Part shown: positions 11,597 to 22,487 of the stretch, in pieces
How the letters are laid out: the number at the start of each line of letters is the position of its first letter
Position numbering within the stretch: position 1 is the first letter of the stretch
Assembly (NCBI GenBank): GCA_032768795.1
Contig: CP136490.1
Location: 1,488,001 to 1,552,000, forward strand
DNA from: Tremella fuciformis
Lineage: Eukaryota; Basidiomycota; Tremellomycetes; Tremellales; Tremellaceae
Direction: 5' to 3'
DNA length: 64,000 nucleotides
The notes under the pieces: generated by a model
The model's database searches: none
What the model saw: the letters and a program-made list of their open reading frames with translations, nothing else
What the model was told of the DNA's origin: nothing
Made by a program: the position numbers and the translations under genes

Positions 11597-12634
11597 ATTC
11601 TGATGATAGTTTGATGCTGGACACTGTTCCCTATGTACAAGTATGCTGTTCCATGTACCCCTATGCTATATATGCGAGGTCAAAATCATGTGTTGCTGGA
11701 ATCGGCATTTGTACGGCTGACTCAGGTCCCCGTAGAGCCCCGTAGCCCGTGGAATATTTAGTCGACTTTGGACTGATCGGAGTGAATGTGCGGGCATTGT
11801 TCGGGAGTAGGGCAAGAGGTCAGCGTGTGCCGTAGTGTGCGCAGCAGCTGCACAGTGTACTCGTACAGTGTACAGCCTATGTATAGTCAAGAGAGCAAAT
11901 TGATGTTCTAGTTATACGGGAGGGCGGTAGATCGGCAGTCACCGGGCGATCCGGCTTGGCCTTGCCTTCGCCTCGAGTCACACCTCTTGTCTCCTTCTCC
12001 TCTCTCTCTCTTTTCCCTCTCACTTTGGCATTACACAAGCCCTCTCCTTCTCACGTCTACCTCTCCCCCTTGCTGCTCTTTCCTCTCACCAGACGCTACA
12101 GTTGCGACGAGTAGACGAGATTCATCGCCCAAAGCGTGACGTGGTGAATTTTGTCGGCCGACCGTGTCAGCGACGTCCGATCACCCCCACGTCGCCTCGG
12201 CCAGTCTCGACATTTGTCTTTCACCTCTTCACACCTCGTCTACCCTCAGAACCACTCCCAACACCTCGAGGACAGCCTGCATGTCGGCGTCTCGGTGACG
12301 ACGCCATTCGCCTCGCCTCCATTGGTTGCCGACGAGCTAGGGCGCCTCGAGCGCGCAGCCCGTAGCCCGGTGAGTCGATCTCTGTCCTGTCTGCTCCCCT
12401 TCTCCCAACCTCCCCCGGCCTCCTTTCATCACTTGAAACCCCGTCAACTGTCAAGTACGCTCATCGCCCACCTGCCTCTCTCGGTCCAAAGCATCCCCAC
12501 AGCACCACTCTTCAGCTCCCTCCCGTCGCTAGACAGGCAGCTGCTGCGTCTTCCCTCCTCCGTCTTCCTTTCCCCTCTGACATACTCGTGCTCTTGCGCA
12601 CGCGACAGGGACATACAGCTCATTGAACCTAGCC
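11597..12634 (+). other. Long pyrimidine-rich upstream region with probable 5' UTR intron
   Basis: About 1 kb without a supported gene. From about 11960 the plus strand is strongly C+T rich (ctctctctctcttttccctctc), typical of a long leader. A GTGAGT at 12370 and a CAG at 12606-12608, just before the R3H gene start, would frame a 5' UTR intron of about 239 nt. A short ATG frame (12102-12365) inside the presumed leader could act as an upstream ORF. All of this is inference from sequence signals. Confidence 0.4.
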
Positions 12635-15363
12635 ATGCCCGTCCCTGCGCCTGTACCGGTGCCGAGCGCCTCTCCCGCCCCTTTGACGCCCAAAGCAAAG
12701 TCGGCAACGCTCGACTCGCGCCCTGGCGAGCTGGATTTGGATGGGGATGCACAGCTGAACGGCGCCAAGGCTGTGTCGGACGACGAGGGCTATGCGAATG
12801 GTCAAGAACCAGACACGGACGGGTCAGCTAGTCTTTTTTCCTATTCTCGCAGCTGACAGTGTAGGCGCATGACCCCTATGCCCGAATCTTCCTCTTCTGC
12901 CTCTCGCCAGACCTCAGCTTCGGCCTCTGCGTCCGCTTCCTCTTCTTATCCCTCGACATTCACCTCCGTCTCGTCTAGGCCGTCTGACACTGCGCCCGCC
13001 TTCCACTCCCTGCCTGTGCCGCTTGCGACGGTCGGTTACGGCACAATGGACGGGGAATCGCAACTCAAGCTCGCTCTCGCAGGCAAGGACCGCATGTTCC
13101 TCCTCGTCTTGTCAAGGGAGATCGAGGCCTTTATCAGTCGGGTCCCCGGAGGTGGATTCCAGACAGCAGCGCAGATTGTGCCGGGAGGAACGACCAGCAA
13201 TTCGGTCCTGGCCATGCTTGGCGCGTCGACCCTCGTTGGCGCCGTTCCCACCAGCAAGTTTCAGCGCATGTTGGTGTACAAGGTCGCAGAGTGGTACGGG
13301 TTGAAGGCGTGTCCAGGCATTGAGCAGAGAATGATTGTCGGTGTCCTTGGCACTCTGATGGACAAGAGGTAAGACTGGATTTCGCTGCCCATGACATTGC
13401 ATGCTGATCGCAGTCCGTCCCTTCGTCTTGCAGACATGGTGCCGCGGCCCACTTCGCCGGCCCAAAAGTTCAAGATCATGCAGCGAGCAAACGATGGTCC
13501 GGTAAACCGATCCACCTCGACCGACACGACTTCGACGACAAGCGGCTCAGGCTCGAATGCCAAGAAGGCACTGACCCTCGAAGAACGCGAGGCTGCATAT
13601 GCCCTAGCTCGCGAACGCATCATTGGTCCAGCGATTGATGATTCTGCGTCAGATGCCCCGAAGACCGCAACATTCAGCTCGAGCAGCTCTGTGCCCAACT
13701 CTGCTTCCGCCTCGGAGCCCCTTCAAGATGATGATACGACCACTCAGCCTAGTTTGGAGCCGATCTACCCATCTTTATCTCATCCGCCCCGTCAGGAGAC
13801 GCTGCCGACACCTGATCGACAGCAAGTCCCGCCGATGTTCCCCCCTTACGGCTACTCTGATGGGAATCATTTCTTCCCTCCTCCGCCCCCACCCGCCCAC
13901 AATGTCCCTCAGCAAGCCTATGCTGGTCAGCCCTATCCGTCTCAGCTCGGACCGCCGTCATATGGCGGTCAGGCATTTGAGGCGACTCAAACTGGCTTCA
14001 TGCCAGGGCAAGCATTCACTCCACAGGCTTGGTCGCAATATCCAGGACAGCCGATGGCATCCGACCCGTCTCAATCGCTGCCCATCCCAGCGCAAGGCTG
14101 GGTGTATCTCAACACCAATGGGCAGCCACCAATACCTCAGCGTATGCCTATGATCCCACAAGGAGTCCCGGCATACCATCAGCCTTATGCTTATCCGCCT
14201 CCGAATCAGGTGGTGCAGCAGAACAACTTTCCTCAATTGGCTCATCCAGCACCGCAGCGCCCGCCGATACACCCTCACAGCTCGGCATCATCGTCGATCT
14301 CGTCCATGTCGTATCAAGATTGGTCGCGGCCCCATTCGAGAGGATCCACGACGAGTACAAGATCCGCCACGAGCAGTATTCGCTTGGGTCAGAGGTATCA
14401 GGTCGGACCGAGTCAGCCGGGCTTTGGCAGGCAGAAACCGCCCAAGACTCAAGGCATCAATGGTCTGACAAGTCTTGGTCTTGGCGAATCGAGGCGCAGC
14501 ACCAGAGGTCACAGCCCTGTGAGTCTTCTCTACAACAACTTTAGACGTTGGAAGACTGACTTCAGTCTTCGGCGACGACCGCCTCGTCAAGATCCTCTCG
14601 ACGCACTGGTTCGATACCCGTCGCGCTGCCAGCCGCGGGTCAACACCCCTTGCCTCAACGACCAGACTGGGCCGCCAATAACGTCCCATACCATCCTTCT
14701 CCTCTGCCAGCTGGGGGTCAGCCTGGCCAGAATGGTGTCAACACTTCGGACTTTCCGCCCTTGCAGATGGCTTTCCGAGGCGGGACACAAGCTGAGCCCA
14801 TGCAGGTGGAACGCGTCAAGCTGCGTCCACAATCACAGGGTCAAAGCGTTTGGACCGGTGCTCCGAGTCGTGTGATCAATGGCCCGGCCATCGTCACCTC
14901 GCCCATGAGTACTACGGCTGCACCTTTACCAACCGGCGCAACTCCCGAGGTGGTCCCCTCGAAGACCCCTGCGCCTGCGCCTCCTGCGGCATTGTCGCCA
15001 CCGCCGATGTCTCCTGTCATCGCGACACTTCAGCCTGCCGTCGTGCCGACGCAAGCAGCGACCGGTGTTGCTACATCGACGGCCGGCGAAGACCCGGAGT
15101 TCCCGCGTCGCGTCCCCTCAAAGCCCGCTCAGTCGCTGTATGATCCTTCGGCACCTCGCCCCTCGTCTCGTCCGTCGTCTGCGGCGGGGACGATCAAGAA
15201 TCTGTCCTTGACCTCTGACGATGCCATTGAGGCAAGGCTGCAAGCGGTGTCCATCTCCGCCAATGTCTCTATCGGACCTCCCAAGGCTTCCAGCAACACA
15301 ACGGGATCGGTGTCCAGCAATGGTCCTGCACCGTCCTACGCGAAGATCGTCCGGCGAGAGTAG
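12635..15363 (+). CDS. R3H and SUZ domain RNA-binding protein
   Basis: Exons are 12635-12822, 12865-13368, 13414-14518 and 14566-15363, giving 864 aa. The R3H domain lies at about residues 130-200 (KDRMFLLVLSREIEAFI, later RMLVYKVAEWYGL). A SUZ motif follows directly (ADMVPRPTSPAQKFKIMQR, made by joining exons 2 and 3), the order seen in R3HDM proteins, Drosophila Encore and yeast Rbs1. These proteins bind single-stranded RNA and act in mRNA control or RNA polymerase III assembly. The rest is low-complexity Pro/Gln/Ser/Tyr-rich sequence, suited to condensate or granule association. The start is the first ATG after the pyrimidine leader. The reading is firm for the domains; the biological role is inferred. 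Confidence 0.88.
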
Positions 15364-15644
15364 AACACACATCGGGCCGGCATTCATCATTTTTCGTCTC
15401 GGGATAGGGTAAGAGAGGCTCGAGATGTACATAGTGGTAAGGGAGCATATTCGTTTTACATTATATCGACAGACGAGCATGAGTTAGTCAGAAGCAGCAT
15501 GCATGATGGGTTTACCGGTGACTACGGAGATTGGCTGGATCTCCGTGTCGAGAGTCGGGCTGTCGTCCGAATACGATTCCAGTCGCGTTGCCTTCGAGTG
15601 ACTTTTTCCATCTCGAGCGTTTGTGCCAGGACAGGGGCTCAGTA

Positions 15645-18514
15645 ATGCCACCTAGAGGACGCCGAACGGCCTCTGCGAGGTCAAGAACGACGCCGACTCC
15701 CGCTGCACCCTCACGACCAGCGCCGAGAGCCACCTCAAAGGCGTCGGCTCGCCGCCGCGGGACAGTCACTACCACCGCCTCGTCCCCGGGCTCGTCGTCC
15801 CTCTCTCCAGTCAAGTCTGCGAAATCCGGCTCTGACGATGGATCCATAGCTGCGAGCGGTGTGGCCGGGACAGATGAGCCTGATGCGGAGGACGAGGACG
15901 GCGGCGAGGCCGAAGAGGCCGGGTCGGCCGTGGCGGACGAAGAAGGCGACGAGGAGAACGACGAAGAGGACGATAACGACGATGAAGAAGAAGAGGATGA
16001 TGACGAAGATGGCGACGAGGACGAGGAGGAAGGCGATGATGACGAGGAGGAAGAGGACGATGATGAAGAAGGTGATGGCGATGAGGATGAGGGAGAGGAC
16101 GAAGATGCCGAGGAAGATGATGCGACTGCCCAGGCTGGCCCGTCGCGGTATCGCTACCCCCCTGCAGTCGGCGACTTTCAGCTGCTTCCCGAGCGCGAGA
16201 AAGACTTCAAGCTTGCGCGGTATTTCAAATGTCGGGAAGACGGCTGCGAGTGCCCTGGTCTTTTCCCGCCTGATGGGGCGGAGGTCGTCCTGGGTGGTAG
16301 TGCCGATGATACCGATATGCAGGTCGACAGCGAGGATGCGCCGGAAGATAGGACGGAGGAAGGCTGGTGGACGACGTGTGGGCATTGTGGGCACGGCTGG
16401 GGAGGTGAGGCGGGGCATGGGTTGCCAGAAGGGCTGGAGGATAAGGAGCGGACCAGGCGATGTAGGGTGGTAGGGCGAATAGAAGAGCTATTGCAGGTCA
16501 GTCGAACCTCGGCAACGATCTTCACCATACCTCTGAGCTTCGATTGGGGGAGTTGCTGACAACAAGGATGACAATGTCTTGACCATCTTCCCCACACCAC
16601 ATCCGCCGAAGATACAATCCCTCCTGCGCCAGCTGGAACCCTTCAAACGGCCAACAGGAGGGAAGAAGCCCGTCGCGCCCTTGCCGCCCGCCTTGGACCT
16701 CTCTCGTGATTCCAACTCGGCCTCACCGTACCCCGAGGGCACCCCTGCATCAGATGTTGAGGACGCTCCTGCTGAAGACGAAGCTGAGGAGTCGGCTCGT
16801 CGGCCTAAGCGACGTAGGACAGGAGAGACTGGTTCACCTTCCGATGCACTCTCGCCCAAACATGGGAAACGACCTTCCAAGGCTTCGGGTAAAGGCACGA
16901 AGCCCCGCACTGTCGTTCGTGGATCGCGAGGTCTCGTGCCCATGGAAACGGATGCCGATGGCAATCAGCACCCGGCTGGACATCTGCCCGATAGTGCACA
17001 GGGAAATGAGGAGACCATTCCGGAAGAGGAAGACGACGAAGAGGATGTCCCGCTGGCCCAGCGGCCGCAGCTGGACGAGAATGAGCGCAGGCGCCGAGAG
17101 GCTGCGAAAGAACGGGAGAAAGAGCGCGAGGCTGAGGTGGTCAGGCGTCTGACCAAGGGAGTGAATGTGGAAGAGGGCGAGCTGGACGGGCCGACGGCAC
17201 CGGGAGTCGATGTGGAGGTGTGGGAAGGCGTAGAGCTGGTGAGTCCAAAGTCGTGTAGCTGATATTGACGTGCAGCCCAAGCTGCCATTGCGACCTGCTG
17301 CAATCGAGGAAGCCAACCGCGAGATCATGCTTATCGTGGTGGGCTCGCGCAACCCTACCTCTGTCGCCACCATCCTTCTCATCGGCCTCAAGAACCTCTT
17401 CCAGAGGCAACTGCCGAAGATGCCCAGAGAGTATATTACCAGACTTGTTCTCGACAAGAACCACATCAGCATGGCAATAGTAAAGCGAGGCTGGAAAGTT
17501 GTCGGTGGTATCTGCTACCGGCCGTTCGAGAGTAGAGGGTTTGCCGAGATTGTCTTCTGTGCCGTTGACAGCTCGGAACAGATCAAGGTGGGTCTCAGCT
17601 GGAAATTCGGACAGCACTGATGAATCAGGGTTATGGCTCGCATCTTATGAACTCGCTCAAGGATCACGTCCGCAAAGCTCACCCAACGATCAATCACTTC
17701 CTCACCTATGCTGATAATTACGCTGTGGGGTATTTCAAGAAGCAGGGCTTCACGAAAGAGATCACTCTGCCTCGAGAACGCTGGGTTGGGTACATCAAAG
17801 ATTACGAGGGCGGAACAATCATGCAGTGCACCATGCTGCCGAAGGTCAAGTACATGGAAGTCCATCAGATGCTGGCGGATCAGAAAGCGGTGAGTTGGCA
17901 CGTAAGATGCAGAGCAGATGAGGTGTTGACCACAGGCTATCCTCGCAAAGATACGCACGATATCCCGATCTCATATCGTCCATCCTGGTCTGACTATCTT
18001 CAAGAACCGCAAGTCAGGCAAACCTCTGACGAAAGACGATGTCCCCGGTCTGGCCGAGAGCGGCTGGAATCCGGACCTAGACGCCATGTGAGTCTAGTGT
18101 GAGTCGCTCGATAACTTGGCCTGACACCGCAGCATTCGGCAGCCCATGCGCAACCCTCATCATGTCTATCTGCAACATGTCCTCAACGATCTGCAGCAGG
18201 AGCCGTCGGCATGGCCATTTGTCAAGCCAGTGGATGCGAACGTGGTACACGATTACTACGAAGTGATTCTGAATCCCATGGGTCAGCTTACAAGTGGTTG
18301 TTCAATTGCCAGAAGCTGACGAAGATTAGATCTATCCACTATGGAGAACAAGCTCGAAAACAATCATTACGCTTCGATCGACGACTTTGTTGCGGACGCA
18401 CGGCTCATATTCGCCAATTGTCGTCAGTATAACGGGGAGAAGAGCACGTATACTCAGCAGGCGAACAAGTTGGAGAAGGCTCTCGACAGGATAATGAAGA
18501 AGCGGCAGCTGTAG
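15645..18514 (+). CDS. GCN5: Histone acetyltransferase Gcn5 (KAT2)
   Basis: Exons are 15645-16496, 16567-17238, 17276-17587, 17629-17889, 17936-18087, 18133-18281 and 18330-18514, giving 860 aa. Gcn5 is the catalytic subunit of SAGA and acetylates histone H3. The acetyltransferase fold starts near residue 515 ([20 protein letters not shown]) and has FAEIVFCAV with the catalytic Glu, then [14 protein letters not shown], the acetyl-CoA loop made by splicing exon 3 to exon 4. The bromodomain (about 750-855) has [28 protein letters not shown] and NCRQYN. The N-terminus is unusually long for a yeast Gcn5. It has a run of about 55 mostly Asp/Glu residues (about 105-160) and a cysteine/histidine region ([21 protein letters not shown]) resembling the PCAF N-terminal domain of animal KAT2 proteins. 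Confidence 0.96.
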
Positions 18515-18732
18515 AGCGGAGGGGCAAGGGACGACCGGCTGTATTCTTTGTATCTCTGCATGTTTCTCTGTTGTAATATGCACGTCTCGACAGGCGGCCG
18601 GATCTGTACCTGCGGCGATGAGCAATCACGTGCGAGTCTTGGCATTGGGTACTCTGCGGTGTCCTGCGTGCCGCGGCAGACCTCTGCATACGAAGCACCT
18701 GACAGAGTACTGTCCGTGCTCGACTCAGAGTC

Positions 18733-19776
18733 ATGCAGGCCATCGCTTATACCGCCTACGGCGGTCCCGAAGTGACCAAGATCGTGACCGTGCCGATCCC
18801 TTCACCTGCACCAGGCGAAGTCCAAGTCCGAATCGCGGGCGCCGGGCTCAACCCGATCGATTGGCATCAACGCCGCGGCGAGTTGAGAATGATCCACCCT
18901 CAGACCCTCCCGATCATCGGCGGCAACGAGTTCTCAGGCGTCGTGACCTCCCTCGGTGAAGGCGTCACGAACTTCGCGGTCGGAGACAAGGTCATCTGTC
19001 GGTGCGTCAAGACGAAATGGCACGCCCTCGCACAATACGTGACGATGCCCGCGTCTATCGTCGCAAAAGCACCCACCTCTATCGATCTGCTCGACGCGTC
19101 CGGTCTGCCTCTGGCTGGGTTGACGGCGCTACAAGCGCTGGACGAGCTGAAAGTCGGCAAAGGGGACAAGGTGTTGATTGCGGGTGGAGCGGGCGGCGTT
19201 GGCCAATTCGCGATACAGCTCGCCAAGCTCCGAGGGGCCGTCGTGACGACGACAGCGTCACCGGCTGGGAAAGAGGCGGTCGAACGGGCAGGCGCGGACA
19301 AAGTGGTCGATTACAGGTCGGAGAAACCGCTAGACAGCGGCCCGTTCGATAAAGTGTTCGATACCGTCGGCGGAGAGAAAGCCTTGACAGAGGATGTCGT
19401 ACCAGCGGTCAAGAGCGGGGGAACCGTTGTCTCGGTCGGCGGCCCACAAACGCCTGGCTGCCTGGACTCGGTCTTGTCGTGGTGGAAAGCGACGCTGGTC
19501 AACCTCGTCCTACGTTATCGCGCTTCGGCCATCCTCTCAGCGGCTGCGAGCCACGGCGTCACGTATCGGTACATGTTCATGCACCCTGACGGCGCCGCTT
19601 TACAGCAATTGAGTGATCTGGTCGATCAGGGGTCCTTGAGGATTCCCGTCGACGCACGCTTCTCGTTCCAGGAATACGCAAAGGCCTTTGAGCGGCTCGA
19701 GAGCGGTCGAGCGAAAGGCAAAGTCATCCTCGACTTTGGGTTGGTTGACGAGCCGTCCGTGTCAGCTGCACAGTAG
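18733..19776 (+). CDS. NADPH:quinone reductase-like MDR oxidoreductase
   Basis: A single exon of 347 aa, one of the few intronless genes here. It belongs to the zinc-independent quinone oxidoreductase branch of the medium-chain dehydrogenases. The start MQAIAYTAYGGPEV is typical. A GroES-like domain follows (GAGLNPIDWHQRRGE, GNEFSGVVTSLGEGV), then the Rossmann motif AGGAGGVGQFAIQLAK near residue 153. The C-terminal PVDARFSFQEYAKAFERLESGRAKGKVIL matches the family end in pattern. Length fits the family (about 330-350). The substrate is unknown. It abuts the catabolic-looking block at 19.9-32 kb and could belong to it or simply be its neighbour. Confidence 0.88.
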   Translation: MQAIAYTAYGGPEVTKIVTVPIPSPAPGEVQVRIAGAGLNPIDWHQRRGELRMIHPQTLPIIGGNEFSGVVTSLGEGVTNFAVGDKVICRCVKTKWHALAQYVTMPASIVAKAPTSIDLLDASGLPLAGLTALQALDELKVGKGDKVLIAGGAGGVGQFAIQLAKLRGAVVTTTASPAGKEAVERAGADKVVDYRSEKPLDSGPFDKVFDTVGGEKALTEDVVPAVKSGGTVVSVGGPQTPGCLDSVLSWWKATLVNLVLRYRASAILSAAASHGVTYRYMFMHPDGAALQQLSDLVDQGSLRIPVDARFSFQEYAKAFERLESGRAKGKVILDFGLVDEPSVSAAQ

Positions 19777-19922
19777 TCATGTAACGCTCAGGTATGCATC
19801 GTCTTGTTGTATGCACCAGGTACCTAAGCACTAGCTTGAACATCAAGGGTTCTCCTTACATTCTTCTTGTCTCGACTCGACACTCATACAATCTTCTGAA
19901 CCCCCAATCCTCGACCAATCTC

Positions 19923-21793
19923 TCAGATGGCAATCACCCTCAGATAGAATCTCTCGCCAGATCGCCGCATACGCTTGCCGTACTCGTAGACCAGCACGAC
20001 AGTTGCGTTCATCGCGACGGCCACCAAAGCTGACGAAATCGCAAAGTTGCGCAGACCCCAGGTGAACACCCAAGGCGTAATGGCGTAGTTCTGCGCATAA
20101 ACACAAGCTTACTCATAGGCGAGATGAAGGAAAACTGACAAAGCCAAACGTGAAGATCATGCCGATCAAGATGATGGCGAGCAGATATGGCGCACATCCT
20201 TGCACCGTCCTTTGGACCTCGTCGTCCTCGGTCGGCTGGATGGGATGGTAGCAGTCGAAGGCGTATGCGATGATGAGGACGGTAGCCAGGGGCCCAGCGA
20301 TGTTCAGGATGAATGTGCCGGCCACAAATACCATATAGTGCAGCTCATAATATGGTCCGAGACCGATCATCAACAAGCCTATGGGGCTCAGGACGGAGGC
20401 GAAGACGAATAGCTTGAGCTTGTGTTCGGGCTCGGAGATGCCGTGGTTGGCGCGAGCCTGCCTGATGGTGTATTTATCCGTCAGCCAGCCGCCGAAAATG
20501 GCACTGACATCAGCTTTTTCTCCTTCCGTGCGTAGTCTGAACCAACCCTGGCAGAGTGGCGATCATCGGCGAGAGGAAGGTCAAGCCAACAGCCGAAGTA
20601 GAGAAGTTGTACGGCTCGTATGACAGGACTCCAGAGGAGATGGTGGCTATGACTGGGCGGTCAGCTGTAGATTAGGTCGAGAAGAGCTCATGACTTGCGA
20701 TTATAGAAAATCTGATAGAGACCGTACATGAATCCGCACCAGATGACAAGAGGAGACCCGCAGACTGCGAGGCTCTGGACGGCGCCCTTCCATATAATTC
20801 TTCCCGCGTGCGGACGGAACGGCGTGAAGTGCAGCGGACGCGGGCCACGCCAGTGGCCGACAGGTCGCTCATCCACCGTCAAAACTGGGGCAGCTGTCGA
20901 CTGCGCGGAGATGCCCTTGTCGGTGTTTTTTGCCGTATCGTCGAGACCCTCGTCGGCTGCAAACTCTGACAGCTGGAGATCCTCCTGAGGTGCACCATGC
21001 GAGGCGGCCCGGCGGTAGTCGGTCTCCTCAAGGGTGAAGAACATGAACAGTGAGATGGCAGCCTGTACCCCCGAGATGATGTACTGCAGCTGTCAGCATT
21101 TCGGCCATTATTGTGCCAGAAAACTTTCGATTGTTGGCTTCCAGCCCATGTTCTCGAAGATGAAGCCGCCGACGAGCGGTCCAAGGCAGGCCGCGGCGTA
21201 TAGGACCGCGACGTAGCATCCCAATGGCCAAGCTCGCTCGTGGTAGAAGTACATGTCGGCGATCGAGATCTCTCCAAGCGTGAAGACGGGAGCGCCGGTG
21301 AAGCCGAGCAACAGACGACACGCTACCCATTGTGCGTTGCCTCTTGTGTAGACGGTCCAGATGTTCAGTGGCACACCGACAAAGGCCGAGAAGAGGTATA
21401 TTGGCTTCTTGCCAATGGCGAGCGCGGCGGGCTGGAAGAGAAGAGCCCCTAGACCGATGGAGAGGTACGAGTAGCCAGCACCTTCATTGAGCTGGTCCAA
21501 GGACAAGCCAGTCGTCTCGGACAAAGGGACCAGGATGGCAAACAAGGCGGACGAGACAAGAGCACCTCCGGCCGTGTAGCTTGTCTCTTCAGCCACGGCA
21601 ATCGCATGGTCAGTGCCACTTACAGGATGATGTTGGCAAGCTGAAGCAGTTTCCGGCTCTTGGACCAGTTCAAGGGGTCTTCAGGATCGCTACTGGGCTC
21701 GGGCACCAGCTTCAGCCCTGTGTCGAACGCCTCGCCTCGCTCGTTCAGGATCACCGTGGTCCCCGGGACGTCAAGGGAGGTGTCGATCGACAT
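19923..21793 (-). CDS. MFS transporter, DHA1/HOL1-like
   Basis: Minus-strand exons are 21793-21624, 21579 to about 21117, 21083-20699, 20652-20547, 20503-20140 and 20090-19923, for a protein of about 550 aa. The entry signature DPEDPLNWSKSRKL is typical of fungal DHA1 permeases (Hol1, Tpo and Flu families). Long hydrophobic segments follow, with a charged loop of about 60 residues after TM6 (LEETDYRRAA). Two features are odd. The intron at 20698-20653 starts GCAAGT rather than GT. The junction near 21117-21084 does not resolve: the only GT donor (after GAA A) gives the wrong phase for the next exon, which continues YIISGVQAAISLFMFF. Either the donor is unusual or the allele is damaged. It is divergent from the amidohydrolase. 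Confidence 0.82.
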
Positions 21794-22487
21794 GTTGGCG
21801 ATGTTGAGGGGCGATGCGGGAGATCGTCGACCCTCGCTTCATTAGTATAGATGCGCCAAGAAGACTCGCTTGTCACGAAGCGATCTGTAGCATTTCTCAA
21901 GCGGCAATGCGGAAGAAAGGCGCAATCGGATAAATATCAGATACCGGTGCACCGAGATAAGACATTGAGCATGTTGAGTCTCAGACCGGTTGGAGCGTGC
22001 CCAGTGCATCCTCTCGTGCCCTCCGGCAGGCATGTAGTCGTCAGCAATGCTTGCGAGAGGCAGTGTCAACGGGGGACTTGGCCCCGGCGAAGCGCCCTGT
22101 GGCGTTTGGCAAAGAAGAGTCTGGGCGTCAAAGCGAGCGGATAAATCCAAGATACCAAGTGGGCTATTCATTCTCTGCCCGAAGGCCCCAAAGACGGTTT
22201 GGTTTGACGTGGAGCTAAGCAGTCGAGGTCCGACGCTCCAAAGGTGCGTGACGTACCCATAGCTCACCAGTACAGAGCGCTTGGCAGCGTTTGACAAGTG
22301 TCCATTATTGATGCCAAAGCGAACGGATAAATTACAGATGCCCACCGGGGGAGATAACCGGCTTCCAATTCAGCCAGAGATGGCCCCGTTTCCGCTCTGA
22401 GTAAATAGCTCACGCGCTCAAGAGGGCTTGACACTCACCTCGCACAGATGCTCACGGTGTGATCAACTCAGGTCCCAGCTGCAGACG
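21794..22487. promoter_or_regulatory. Shared promoter of the MFS transporter and amidohydrolase
   Basis: About 690 bases between two divergent genes. It contains three spaced copies of CGGATAAAT, described separately, and further GATAAG/GATAA elements such as gagataagac near 21954. GATA cores are the binding sites of fungal nitrogen regulators (AreA/Nit2/Gat1), which would suit an amidohydrolase and a permease. No coding frame is convincing. Confidence 0.5.
21927..22334 (+). repeat. Three diverged copies of a CGGATAAAT-containing repeat
   Basis: CGGATAAAT occurs at 21927-21935, 22138-22146 and 22326-22334. Each copy is followed by a related A/C-rich stretch and AGATACC or AGATGCC. Two copies are preceded by AAAGCGAG or AAAGCGAA and, further up, by GCGTTTGGCAA or GCGTTTGACAA. 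Spacing is 211 and 188 bases, so the unit looks like an old tandem duplication of about 190-210 bp that kept its core. Function as a GATA-factor site is inference. Confidence 0.5.

Noticed and set aside
12102..12365. Plus-strand frame in the R3H leader as a protein gene
   Set aside because: It lies within a pyrimidine-rich leader before a 5' UTR donor and is at most an upstream ORF.
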